Shown piece after piece: positions 1 through 7,834 of a DNA stretch of 49,890 nucleotides. The translations under genes were made by a program, and so were the position numbers. How positions within the stretch are numbered: the stretch's first letter is position 1; every line of letters begins with the position of its first letter. The notes beneath the pieces are model-generated. The model searched no databases. It was not told the DNA's origin and saw only the letters and a list, made by a program, of their open reading frames with translations. This DNA is from Bacillota bacterium (GTDB lineage Bacteria > Bacillota > Clostridia > Peptostreptococcales > Acidaminobacteraceae): contig JAGXHV010000114.1 in assembly GCA_024636005.1 (NCBI GenBank), forward strand, positions 1-49,890, in the 5' to 3' direction.

Positions 1-168
1 ATGGCGTACCATAATCCAAATAATTCAAATGATTCAAATGTCGACCTTGAATACAACCCCAAATACCATAAATGGCATCCGAACAATCTTGGAATGAAAT
101 TAGTCTATGGCATACTACTTCTAGTCAATGTTGTGGGGTATATCATCATTGTCAGGATGATCTATTAA
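1..168 (+). CDS. Small single-pass membrane protein (start may lie upstream)
   Basis: An open frame of 55 codons runs from an ATG at base 1 to a TAA at 166-168. The first 30 residues are hydrophilic and rich in Asn, Asp, Tyr and His. The last 20 residues form one hydrophobic segment followed by a short R-M-I-Y tail, so this is probably a membrane protein with the N-terminus outside the bilayer. Because the frame begins at the window edge, the ribosome binding site cannot be seen and the true start may be further upstream. I do not recognise a family. Confidence 0.5.
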   Translation: MAYHNPNNSNDSNVDLEYNPKYHKWHPNNLGMKLVYGILLLVNVVGYIIIVRMIY

Positions 169-250
169 AAATATTCTGACTATTTTAAAGGATATCTCAA
201 AGTTATGTAGAATTATATATTACAGGATTTAATTTCATAGGAGGTATTTT

Positions 251-655
251 ATGACAAAATTATTGATTGGCAGAACCGGAGTAGGTAAAACGAAGGAAAT
301 AATCGATCATGCAAATGCAGCACTCAGAGATCTGAAGGGCAATATCGTATTTATTAACGAATCCAACGAAAGTCTCCTCGAATTGAATCACGACATTAGA
401 TACATCAATATATCCGAGTTTCCAGTAAACTCCTCAAACGAGTTCATCGCTTTCCTTTATGGCCTCGTGGGCAGCAACTATGACATAGAGAAAATCTATC
501 TCGATGGCATACTCAACCTTTACATCATGACTCCTGAAGAAATTTGTGTATGGCTGGATAAAATCAACATTCTCGCAGAGAAACACAACGTCTACTTCGA
601 GATCACTCTCAGCTACAATGGAGAGATTCCAGAGTGTCTCAATAAGTTTTTGTAA
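251..655 (+). CDS. Small P-loop protein of unknown function
   Basis: The protein has 134 residues and opens with a Walker A motif (GRTGVGKT, residues 7-14) right after a hydrophobic beta strand, so it should bind a nucleotide. Acidic hydrophobic stretches follow (IYLDGI near residue 83 could serve as Walker B), but no family signature is visible. It is far shorter than a normal ATPase. GGAGG lies just upstream of the ATG and a terminator follows at 680-710, so it appears to be a single-gene unit. A role in nucleotide binding is inferred from the P-loop only. Confidence 0.7.
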   Translation: MTKLLIGRTGVGKTKEIIDHANAALRDLKGNIVFINESNESLLELNHDIRYINISEFPVNSSNEFIAFLYGLVGSNYDIEKIYLDGILNLYIMTPEEICVWLDKINILAEKHNVYFEITLSYNGEIPECLNKFL

Positions 656-679
656 AAGAGAAGGCACCGTTTGTCGCTT

Positions 680-710
680 AAGATCAAATCCATAGGATTT
701 GATCTTTTTT
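680..710 (+). terminator. Rho-independent terminator after the P-loop gene
   Basis: A perfect 12-bp stem (AAGATCAAATCC / GGATTTGATCTT) with a 3-nt ATA loop is followed by a T run. It lies 25 bases after the stop codon of the 134-residue P-loop gene. Confidence 0.85.
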
Positions 711-792
711 CTGTGTGACCCCTGACGAATCAGGGTACTCAGGTGGGAGTAATTTTGTTAAGATGGAACCATAACAATTAAAGGAGAATTCA

Positions 793-1359
793 ATGATGCT
801 ATTGTTGTCATATATTGCAGATCCGGTAAAAAAAGACCGACTTGAAACCCTTTACACCCTCTACCACAGAGACATGTACATCACCGCCTATGCTATTTTA
901 AAAAATCATCATGAGGCAGAGGATGTCGTACAAAGCGCCATAATCAAGCTCACTCGTAATCTCGATAAAATTTCCGACATTTACTGTAACAAATCGAGGG
1001 CTTACATCGTTATAACAGTAAGGAACCTCAGTTTGGATGCCATTAAACTCAAGAAAAAAACGGTTCATCTTACGCATGACCATTTGGAAGATGTCACCTC
1101 TGGAGCACTAGATATGGACGGTCTGGATGATTACATACTGAAACTTGAACTGGGAAAGACACTCGCTACAGCCCTGGACAGCCTTCACAGACCCTATGCT
1201 GACGTGCTCACCCTGAAGTATTATCATCAACTCTCAGCAGCTGAAATCTCTGAAGTGCTTGGCATGACATCGGGGCATGTGAATGTGACATTGCATCGCG
1301 CACTGAAGGCCATCAAAAGGATACTGGAAAAAATGGAAACTGAAACCGTAGGAGAGTGA
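793..1359 (+). CDS. RNA polymerase sigma factor, sigma-70 family (ECF-like)
   Basis: This 188-residue protein has the two-domain plan of ECF sigma factors. Region 2 lies at about residues 25-60 (AYAILKNHHEAEDVVQ) and region 4 helix-turn-helix at about 135-185 (LSAAEISEVLGMTSGHVNV), with no region 3 between. AAGGAG is placed correctly before the ATG at 793; a second ATG follows immediately. The stop codon overlaps the start of the next gene, which encodes a membrane protein with a short cytoplasmic N-terminus. This is the usual arrangement of an ECF sigma factor and its membrane-bound anti-sigma partner. The activating signal cannot be told from sequence. Confidence 0.9.
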   Translation: MMLLLSYIADPVKKDRLETLYTLYHRDMYITAYAILKNHHEAEDVVQSAIIKLTRNLDKISDIYCNKSRAYIVITVRNLSLDAIKLKKKTVHLTHDHLEDVTSGALDMDGLDDYILKLELGKTLATALDSLHRPYADVLTLKYYHQLSAAEISEVLGMTSGHVNVTLHRALKAIKRILEKMETETVGE

Positions 1360-2111
1360 TGGAGTTGTCAAACCATACAAATACAAAAACGGAACATGAA
1401 AACAAACTCAAGGACATATTCCTTTACAATATCGCTTATGAGCATGCTGAGAACATTTGTGAAGAGACAGACCGCTTAATTGAAGAGAATCAAGGGATTG
1501 AAATTCCGGAAACCTTAAACAAATGGTTCGAGAATTTTCACAACAATTTTGTGAGCAATCAACTCAGGTTCTCACGAAAATCGCAAATTGCGGTGCTAAT
1601 GAAACGTGTCTTGGTGGCATCAGTTGTCATCGGTCTCATCACAGTCACTGCGACCATGAGTTCTGACGCATTTCGTGTCCGTTTATTGAATCTGGTTATC
1701 GAAACCAAAGGACGTTTCACCGCGGTATCGGTTGATAGCGACCCACCCACTATGGGGATTACGGCTGTCCCTGAAGATTGGCAAAACGAGCAATACCCTA
1801 CTTACATCCCGAAAGGATATACAATCAATGATGTTCGTGAATTTGGAGCGATGAAAGTCATAGAATTCATGAATTTAGAAGGCAAAACCATAGTCTTCAG
1901 CAGATCAAGCGTTGACGCAGAGTATCAACTGAACTCAGAGGGTGGAACTGTCGAGGACATCACCATAAACGGCAACGAGGGCATTCTGATCGACAATCAA
2001 GGACTTGTCATCGTCTATTGGCATGATGAACAGTTCAGTTATGTTGTACATGGTGAAGAGGATGTCGATACAATGGTGAAAGTCGCCGAGAGTATAAGAA
2101 CGGATCAATGA
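1359..2111 (+). CDS. DUF4367-type membrane protein, probable anti-sigma partner
   Basis: The protein has about 250 residues. Residues 1-75 are hydrophilic and probably cytoplasmic, one membrane helix lies near 84-104 (VASVVIGLITVTATM), and an outer domain follows that has the DUF4367 pattern (YIPKGYTIND early, then QFSYVVHGEEDVDTMVKVAESI at the end, split here only for description). The ATG at 1359 overlaps the sigma factor stop as TGATG, so the two are translationally coupled; a GTG at 1356 is an alternative start. The topology and coupling suggest that the N-terminal part holds the sigma factor while the DUF4367 domain senses something outside. No zinc-binding anti-sigma (ZAS) motif is visible, so the anti-sigma role rests on context. 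Confidence 0.8.
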   Translation: MELSNHTNTKTEHENKLKDIFLYNIAYEHAENICEETDRLIEENQGIEIPETLNKWFENFHNNFVSNQLRFSRKSQIAVLMKRVLVASVVIGLITVTATMSSDAFRVRLLNLVIETKGRFTAVSVDSDPPTMGITAVPEDWQNEQYPTYIPKGYTINDVREFGAMKVIEFMNLEGKTIVFSRSSVDAEYQLNSEGGTVEDITINGNEGILIDNQGLVIVYWHDEQFSYVVHGEEDVDTMVKVAESIRTDQ

Positions 2112-2130
2112 TAAATTTCAAATATGAAAA

Positions 2131-2161
2131 GGGACGATTCAAATCCGAATCGTCCCTTTAT
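2131..2161 (+). terminator. Terminator after the sigma/DUF4367 operon
   Basis: A perfect 10-bp stem (GGGACGATTC / GAATCGTCCC) with a 6-nt loop lies 20 bases after the stop codon. The trailing T run is short (TTTATTAT), so termination may be partial. Confidence 0.7.
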
Positions 2162-2173
2162 TATGTTAACCTC

Positions 2174-2203
2174 TTGAAGATGGACAACATAAAATGTTAT
2201 AAT
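2174..2203 (+). promoter_or_regulatory. Putative sigma-A promoter of the diguanylate cyclase gene
   Basis: TTGAAG at 2174-2179 and TATAAT at 2198-2203 are separated by 18 bases. A TGT directly before the -10 box makes it an extended -10. The gene starts 38 bases downstream with GGGAGG as ribosome binding site. Confidence 0.6.
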
Positions 2204-2240
2204 AAAAGATAAACTAATATTTATAAATGGGAGGCTACAA

Positions 2241-4013
2241 ATGAGATTTTTACGAAAATTAGAAATCTGGCAAGCTTTAGTTATTCCAATTTCAATAATT
2301 CTCATTTTCACTTCAATTTCTGTGTATTCAATATCTACTGACTACGGGAATAAAATCCTTGAAAGCACAGTCAATGAACTTCAACAGAATAACAAAATTG
2401 AATTGTTCAATGTACTGGACAAGTATTTGGATGAGGCAGTAAGTGTCAATAAATTCAATGCGGGTCTGGCCGAAAACGGACTTATAGATTTAAGTGCTCC
2501 ATTAGAATTGGGGCAATATTTTTTGGAACAAGCCAAAACGAATTCAAACATAGATTTTGCTTATTACGCCAATGAGGCCGGTGGAATCACTTCTTCAGGA
2601 TTAAGCGGAAATGAAACCAGGTTGTCTTTTACTCCAGAAATGCAAAAGGGTCCTTTTCTTGTGCATACAACCAGTGATGAGGGAGAGCTTATTCTTTTGA
2701 GAGAAGTTGAAGATTTTGATGTGCATTCTAAAGATTGGTATAATGAGGCGGATCAAAAGGACGAAATCTACTGGACGGATGTTTATGGAGGGGCTCAAGA
2801 TCCTGTACTCGCAGTCAGTACATCATATCCTTATTTTGATGAGTCGGGCAACAAAATTGGTGTTTTTGGTGCGGATATTTTACTTGATGAAATCACCAAT
2901 ACCTTCAAAACTTTGCCAGTAAGTGAAAACACACGTCTCTATTTGTTTGAGTCCGATGGAAATCTTATTGTAGACACTAACGCAGAACATCCTTTTTTAT
3001 TGGACGATGGTATTCAAATAAGAAAAACGCCATTCAATTCAAATGACGCCTTGTTCAGCATTATTTTTGAAAACATCCAATCCGACGAATGGCTGGGTCA
3101 ACAGACTTTAAATAACGAGGAATATTATCTTGGAGTCTACAAATACCCAATTAATGAGGAAAAATCATGGTATCTTGGAATTGCTATTCCTGAAAGTGAT
3201 TATACAGCGGGGCTCAATCTTTTGTCTGTTAATCTCCAAGAAATATTTGTGATTTCTTTGATTCTTCTGATCGTGGTATTGTTCCTATTTGTTAGATGGA
3301 TCAGCAAACCCCTTAGAAGAATTGCAAGTGAAATAGATGTACTATCAAAAGGAACTTTTGGACAACAGATATCTATAAAAAGAACCGATGCCATCGGCAA
3401 ATTAATCCACTCGTTCAACGACATGTCAACCACTCTATCAACGATGGTACAGACAATCCATCAAAAAAATGAGGAATTGGCTAGTTTGAATAAAAATTTG
3501 GAATTGAAAGTGAAAGAAAGAACAATAGAACTCGAACAGATGGCGTCAACAGATTTGCTTACGAGTTTGATCAACAGAAGGGAACTTTTAAGGCTATTTG
3601 AACATGAGATGTCAGTCTACAAAAGATATAAAAACAATCTCTCAATAGCGATTCTTGATATTGATCATTTTAAAAAAGTCAATGACACATATGGTCATCT
3701 GGAAGGTGACAATGTCTTGATTGGTGTAGCACAAACACTAAAAGCTTGTGTGAGAGAATCGGATATAGTAGGAAGATATGGCGGGGAGGAATTTCTAATC
3801 GTTATGCCTCAAACATCCACCGAGGATGCCCGCCATATCATTGAACGCTGTCGAGCCGGTGTTGAAGATCTAATCACAGGTGAATCCAAAATCAAGGTTA
3901 CGATATCTGCTGGAATCACTGCTGTGAAGGATGACAATGTTGAGTCAACCATAGTGGTTGCAGATGATAATTTATACAAAGCAAAACTTTCTGGTAGAAA
4001 TCTCATCGTATGA
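2241..4013 (+). CDS. Membrane diguanylate cyclase (Cache-HAMP-GGDEF)
   Basis: The 590-residue protein should make cyclic di-GMP from two GTP in answer to an extracellular ligand. A first membrane helix (residues about 12-30) is followed by a roughly 300-residue outer domain of the double-Cache type (it contains KDWYNEADQ and VFGADILLDEI). A second helix lies near 332-352, then a HAMP linker, a coiled coil (residues about 405-430), and a GGDEF domain to the end. The catalytic loop reads GGEEF, an active form, and RESD sits five residues before it, matching the product-inhibition I-site RxxD. It has its own promoter and a bidirectional terminator, so it is monocistronic. Confidence 0.93.
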   Translation: MRFLRKLEIWQALVIPISIILIFTSISVYSISTDYGNKILESTVNELQQNNKIELFNVLDKYLDEAVSVNKFNAGLAENGLIDLSAPLELGQYFLEQAKTNSNIDFAYYANEAGGITSSGLSGNETRLSFTPEMQKGPFLVHTTSDEGELILLREVEDFDVHSKDWYNEADQKDEIYWTDVYGGAQDPVLAVSTSYPYFDESGNKIGVFGADILLDEITNTFKTLPVSENTRLYLFESDGNLIVDTNAEHPFLLDDGIQIRKTPFNSNDALFSIIFENIQSDEWLGQQTLNNEEYYLGVYKYPINEEKSWYLGIAIPESDYTAGLNLLSVNLQEIFVISLILLIVVLFLFVRWISKPLRRIASEIDVLSKGTFGQQISIKRTDAIGKLIHSFNDMSTTLSTMVQTIHQKNEELASLNKNLELKVKERTIELEQMASTDLLTSLINRRELLRLFEHEMSVYKRYKNNLSIAILDIDHFKKVNDTYGHLEGDNVLIGVAQTLKACVRESDIVGRYGGEEFLIVMPQTSTEDARHIIERCRAGVEDLITGESKIKVTISAGITAVKDDNVESTIVVADDNLYKAKLSGRNLIV

Positions 4014-4023
4014 ACATAACGAA

Positions 4024-4057
4024 AAAAGAGCTGTCACAGTTGAGTGACAGCTCTTTT
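4024..4057. terminator. Bidirectional terminator between convergent genes
   Basis: A perfect 10-bp stem (GAGCTGTCAC / GTGACAGCTC) with a 6-nt loop is flanked by an A run on the left and a T run on the right, so it can work for both the diguanylate cyclase gene (plus strand) and the EamA gene (minus strand). Confidence 0.85.
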
Positions 4058-4074
4058 GATATAGTAACCCTTAA

Positions 4075-4977
4075 TTACATGAACATGATTGCAATTCCCG
4101 AAAGCGCCAACACAGTGCCCATGATTTCTTTGAAATACACATGCTCCCTTTTGAAGAAGTAGGCGTATGGAATCAAGAGAATCGGTGTGATTGACGTTAG
4201 TGTCGAAGCCACACCCGGGTTGATTCTTTGCACCGCATAAAGTGATAGTGAAATCCCGAGAAACGGTCCAAAAAACGAGCCGAGACTGAGCGACAAAAGC
4301 GCATCTTTGCGTTTGAAAGCAGACTTGAATTTCGGCCAGTGACCACGGATTGTAAACAGAATCGCAAACCCGATGATGCCGGCGATGAGACGAATCTGTG
4401 TCGATGAAAACGCATCATAATCCGCCATACCAAATTTGCCTATAATGTAACCTGCGGCTTGTCCAAACGCTCCACCGAAAGCAAGCAAAATTCCGGAGAC
4501 CGGATGGGAAAAACCCATTTTTTTGCTGTCCTTGTTCTTTACAAGAATCACCGAAGCGATACCAGTAAGGGTGACCATCATACCAATGATCTGAAGTAGC
4601 GTCATGGCCTCACCCAGGAAAATATATGCCATGATTCCACTAAGTGGTGGCACACTGGCGTAGATCAGCATTGAAATTCTGGAGCCAATCCTTACAAAAG
4701 CTTCAAATAGTAAAAGATCCCCGATAACAATTCCGACGAATCCCGATGTCAAAAGCCAAAACCATCCTGACGGCGATGCATCCACCGGAAACAAATACCC
4801 CCGCGTCAACAATGTGAACACAGACAAAAACACCATCCCCAGCAGGAGACGCATCAAATTTAAATTCATGGAGCCAATCTTTTTACCGGCGTCCTCAAAC
4901 GATGTCGCAGTCACTGCCCAGCATAGAGCTGTCGCCAGTGCCGCTATCTCGCCAACATAATTGCCCAAAATACCCAT
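4075..4977 (-). CDS. EamA/DMT-family membrane transporter
   Basis: The 300-residue protein is almost entirely hydrophobic and shows about ten membrane helices arranged as two EamA repeats (residues about 5-140 and 160-300). Each repeat ends in the family's pattern of a Pro-rich helix and a short loop (LIYASVPPLSGIMAYIFLGE in the first, LTSITPILLIPYAYFF in the second). Members of the drug/metabolite transporter superfamily export or take up small metabolites; the substrate cannot be predicted. It is followed by a bidirectional terminator and preceded by the TspO-like gene on the same strand, 45 bases away. Confidence 0.9.
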   Translation of the reverse strand: MGILGNYVGEIAALATALCWAVTATSFEDAGKKIGSMNLNLMRLLLGMVFLSVFTLLTRGYLFPVDASPSGWFWLLTSGFVGIVIGDLLLFEAFVRIGSRISMLIYASVPPLSGIMAYIFLGEAMTLLQIIGMMVTLTGIASVILVKNKDSKKMGFSHPVSGILLAFGGAFGQAAGYIIGKFGMADYDAFSSTQIRLIAGIIGFAILFTIRGHWPKFKSAFKRKDALLSLSLGSFFGPFLGISLSLYAVQRINPGVASTLTSITPILLIPYAYFFKREHVYFKEIMGTVLALSGIAIMFM

Positions 4978-5022
4978 GGTTGTCCTCTCAAAATATGTGA
5001 CTTATCTCGAGATATTATACCA

Positions 5023-5805
5023 TCATTTCGTGCCACGTAATATACTTTTGTGACGGGTATCATAAATAACTTTGTAAATAAATACCGCCATAATCAAAAG
5101 AGAAAAGAGTGTCACCAGAATCACACGCATGTATTGTCCTGCAAAGCCGTCTTCTGACATATGTTTCAGGAGTATTCCGAGATATGCCCAAACAATCACA
5201 AGACCGTATGGCACATCCTTGAACCAGGTCGTCGCACGTGCTCCGATGGCCAGTCCCACAAGTATTATACCGGCCGCCCAGATGTCTTCCTGGACGCCAA
5301 AGGCGTCCCAGCCGATGCTAACCAAATACGTCGTCACATTGGCAACGGTCGCCACGGTGATCCAACCGAAATAAACCCCAAACGGCACCTTGATCGCGAG
5401 CAAATCTTTTCCTTCAAAATTCGCAGCCCGTATGACAAGCGCAATCCGAATCAGCGATGCCAAAATGAAAACCATGAGTGCGAGCGATACACCGATGAAA
5501 TCGTAGTGCCAAGCCAGAATCCAAAGCGTGTTAGCCACTGATGAAGCTGCAAACCAAAGTCTGATCTGAATCAGTGCTGCTTCTCGACCTACTTCTTTAC
5601 TGTCTTTCTTAAACTGATAAACCGTAAAAGCTCCCAAAAGTAGATAAATCACACCCCATATTGCAAATGTGATCCCCGCTGGTGCAAACAAATTGCCATA
5701 GGCATCTGAGACTTGACCGGTACCGATCCCGTTAATCGGTAAGATATTCGCAAGTGCATTCATCACAATCATTAATATAAATGTTATTGCCACAATTATT
5801 TTCAT
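5023..5805 (-). CDS. TspO/MBR-related membrane protein
   Basis: The protein has 260 residues and about seven membrane helices. The segment AGITFAIWGVIYLLLGAFTV near residue 43 is typical of a longer clostridial family related to TspO/MBR (tryptophan-rich sensory protein); classical TspO proteins are only about 160 residues. Those relatives bind porphyrins or similar ligands, but the ligand of this longer group is not established. GGAGG precedes the ATG. The EamA gene follows 45 bases downstream on the same strand, so both may share a transcript. Confidence 0.75.
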   Translation of the reverse strand: MKIIVAITFILMIVMNALANILPINGIGTGQVSDAYGNLFAPAGITFAIWGVIYLLLGAFTVYQFKKDSKEVGREAALIQIRLWFAASSVANTLWILAWHYDFIGVSLALMVFILASLIRIALVIRAANFEGKDLLAIKVPFGVYFGWITVATVANVTTYLVSIGWDAFGVQEDIWAAGIILVGLAIGARATTWFKDVPYGLVIVWAYLGILLKHMSEDGFAGQYMRVILVTLFSLLIMAVFIYKVIYDTRHKSILRGTK

Positions 5806-5876
5806 TAGACCGCCTCCTGTATATGTTATTAATTGCTAGATACCCGGAAATGCAAAGGGAAAGCAATAAAATCCAA

Positions 5877-5890
5877 TTGGGGACAGGTGC
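5877..5890 (+). repeat. Half-copy of the GGGGACAGG repeat
   Basis: TTGGGGACAGGTGC matches one arm of the palindromic repeat that is complete at 11224-11282. Here no inverted partner follows directly, so it is a solitary arm. It lies upstream of a purine-rich tract. Confidence 0.6.
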
Positions 5891-5908
5891 TTTTTGGTAT
5901 CTGAAATG

Positions 5909-5985
5909 TAGGGGAGCAGGGAGAAGCAGGAGAGAAACAGGGAGGGCGGGGAAAGCAGGAAGTGCAGGGAAAAAAGGAAAAATGG
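5909..5985 (+). repeat. Purine-rich, G-rich low-complexity tract
   Basis: About 77 bases consist nearly only of G and A, built from loose repeats of AGCAGG and GGGAG units. Runs of three or four G recur (5911, 5919, 5940-5951, 5967). The stretch between two GGGGACAGG repeat arms contains no gene that I would call; the frames read through it in low-complexity Arg/Gly/Lys. Confidence 0.6.
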
Positions 5986-6011
5986 GTACAATGTCGAATA
6001 GTATAAAGTAG

Positions 6012-6147
6012 ATGGGGACAGGTGCAAGTTGGTACCAATATACTGAAAATTTCAGAGATACAAAGACGCTAATAAGTTTCCGAAGGAAACTTAACTACGC
6101 GATTTTTTACTCTGCAAAAAATTACCGATTTGTACCTGTCCCCAATC
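6012..6147. repeat. Composite MITE-like element: GGGGACAGG ends around a stem-loop repeat
   Basis: The left end (GGGGACAGGTGC at about 6014) and the right end (inverse, ACCTGTCCCC at about 6134-6143) are inverted copies of the same arm with a few mismatches. Between them, 6061-6102 is a reverse-strand copy of the stem-loop repeat found at 13013, 13097, 14647 and 17895: read on the minus strand it gives CGCGTAG, a stem AAGTTTCC/GGAAACTT, then AGCGTCTTTG. The element ends 25 bases before the EFR1 gene and so lies in its 5' region. Confidence 0.65.
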
Positions 6148-6171
6148 AGCACTCACTTAAGGAGCCCATAA

Positions 6172-6939
6172 ATGACAAAGGCATACTACTTCAGCCCAAC
6201 AGGCACAACAAAAACCATTGTCGAAACCATTGCAAGAACCATTGACATCAATACGGAATTTCATAACATCACCAGGCCAGAAAACCGGACCGTCGAACCA
6301 GAGTTCACGCCAGATGATCTTGTAATTTTCGGTGTACCGGTCTATGCAGGGCGAGTTCCAAATGTGCTTAAAACATACTTGAGTAAAATCAGAGGTGGTG
6401 GAGCCAGAGGCGTCGCCATAGTCGTATATGGCAATCGACATTACGATGATGCGCTTCTAGAGCTGACTGATATCCTCACCTCATGTGACATCACAGTAAT
6501 CGCCGCTGGTGCATTCATTGGACAACATTCGTTTTCAGAGATTCTTGCGAAGGGTAGACCCGATCAAGAGGATATAGCAATTGCTAAAGCATTTGCAGAA
6601 GGCATTAAAAACACGACCTTAAAAACACCTGTGATTCCATCTGGCAACAGACCCTACAGATCTTATTATAGGCCAAAGGATGAAAACGGCGAACCAGTGA
6701 ATTTCAAGGACATCAAACCCACAAAAGCAGTGAACTGTATCCAGTGCGGACACTGCGAAACACTGTGTCCAGTGGAGGGCATCTGCATCAAATGCTGCAC
6801 ATGTGTGAAAGAGTGCCCTGTTGGAGCCAGAATATTTATTGATCCACAATTCGTCGCACATAAAATAGAACTTGAAGAGCAATTCTCATTGCGTAAGGAA
6901 CCCGAGCTTTGGAAGGCAGGTAAGACAGATGAAAACTAG
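6172..6939 (+). CDS. EFR1-family flavodoxin/ferredoxin protein
   Basis: The 255-residue protein joins a flavodoxin-like N-terminal domain (FMN-binding loop SPTGTTKTI at residues 8-16, YAGRVPN near 60) to a C-terminal two-[4Fe-4S] ferredoxin domain, as in the EFR1 family of anaerobes. Both cluster motifs are intact: CIQCGHCETLCP and CIKCCTCVKECP, near residues 188-217. The stretch between them is only four residues (V-E-G-I), whereas relatives usually have about 15, so an in-frame deletion is likely. It probably carries low-potential electrons; no partner oxidoreductase is encoded nearby. AAGGAG precedes the ATG. It overlaps the protease gene by 11 bases. Confidence 0.88.
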   Translation: MTKAYYFSPTGTTKTIVETIARTIDINTEFHNITRPENRTVEPEFTPDDLVIFGVPVYAGRVPNVLKTYLSKIRGGGARGVAIVVYGNRHYDDALLELTDILTSCDITVIAAGAFIGQHSFSEILAKGRPDQEDIAIAKAFAEGIKNTTLKTPVIPSGNRPYRSYYRPKDENGEPVNFKDIKPTKAVNCIQCGHCETLCPVEGICIKCCTCVKECPVGARIFIDPQFVAHKIELEEQFSLRKEPELWKAGKTDEN

Positions 6940-7744
6940 AATCAAGAAAAGCTCCATTGTGTTTCTTATAGCGACAATAATCATAATCATTTTACTACCT
7001 ACAATAAAACTCAGATATAATCAAACGATGAATCAAGACTTCATATCCAATGTTGAGCATAAAGCACTTTCTGCGAATATCAAGATTATTCAGTTTACCT
7101 ATGAATCAGGATATAACTCGACATCGACTGGGGTGTCGGCCGGAGCCAGTGGCGTGATATTCCATAGAGAAGGCAACAAGTACTTTGCACTGACGGCCAA
7201 TCATGTGATTGCGGAACGTGAAGGTGTGGATCGAACTGAAATCATTGCAATGGGATTTGATGACATGGATTTTGATATAGACAACTTTGGGAGTGGGGTA
7301 ACGGACCATTATAAACAATTCCCTGTGTGTATGATTGAGTATGCCAGAGAAAAATACGATTTGGCCGTAATCAGTTTTGTCAGCGATGAAGATTATGCTG
7401 TTCTTCCACTAGCTAAAAAAGCTCCTGAATATGGGGATCAGGTGGCAACAATGAGCAATCCCTATGGCGAAAGGAATTCTGTCACCGCCGGTAAAATCAG
7501 AAGTAGAAAAAATTGGAACTATGAGGACCAATCAGGAAAATTCACATATTCAGTGATCAACCATACCGCCCTTACATCCGGTGGAAGCAGCGGTAGTGCA
7601 CTGATCAATGAAGACCTTGAGATTGTGGGTATAAACTTGGGCGGCAATGAGAACTTATTTCGTCAATTTGTATCTGGGATGGCAATGCCGATTGACCAAG
7701 TACGAGTTTTTTTACGAGAATGGGATGGCTACGCCTTTCCGTAA
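6929..7744 (+). CDS. Membrane-anchored trypsin-like serine protease
   Basis: The 271-residue protein begins with one membrane helix (residues 9-26) and continues as a chymotrypsin-fold protease facing outward. The catalytic triad is visible: His92 in LTANHV, Asp144 in KYDLAVISF and Ser221 in GGSSGSAL. There is no PDZ domain, so it is shorter than HtrA/DegP proteins. I chose the ATG at 6929, preceded by GGCAGG and directly followed by Lys-Thr-Arg and the membrane helix, rather than the in-frame ATG at 6872 that would overlap the ferredoxin gene by 68 bases. The coupling to the EFR1 gene may mean shared transcription only. Confidence 0.85.
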   Translation: MKTRIKKSSIVFLIATIIIIILLPTIKLRYNQTMNQDFISNVEHKALSANIKIIQFTYESGYNSTSTGVSAGASGVIFHREGNKYFALTANHVIAEREGVDRTEIIAMGFDDMDFDIDNFGSGVTDHYKQFPVCMIEYAREKYDLAVISFVSDEDYAVLPLAKKAPEYGDQVATMSNPYGERNSVTAGKIRSRKNWNYEDQSGKFTYSVINHTALTSGGSSGSALINEDLEIVGINLGGNENLFRQFVSGMAMPIDQVRVFLREWDGYAFP

Positions 7745-7756
7745 ATTATATCAAAC

Positions 7757-7797
7757 AAAAAAGTGTCGACGCAATTTGCTTCGGCACTTTTTTTTTG
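7757..7797 (+). terminator. Terminator after the protease gene
   Basis: AAAAAGTGTCGA pairs with TCGGCACTTTTT (one G-T pair) around an 11-nt loop and runs into nine T residues. It lies 13 bases after the protease stop. Confidence 0.75.
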
Positions 7798-7833
7798 CTC
7801 CGCAAAAAATTACCAATTTGCACCTGTCCCCAA
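7793..7833 (-). repeat. Right half of the composite GGGGACAGG element
   Basis: The stretch TTTTTGCTCCGCAAAAA followed by ACCAATTTGCACC and TGTCCCC matches the right end of the composite element at 6106-6143 nearly base for base. The left end is absent, so this is a truncated copy, fused to the terminator of the protease gene. It ends two bases before the stop of the ABC permease gene on the other strand. Confidence 0.65.
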
Positions 7834-7834
7834 A

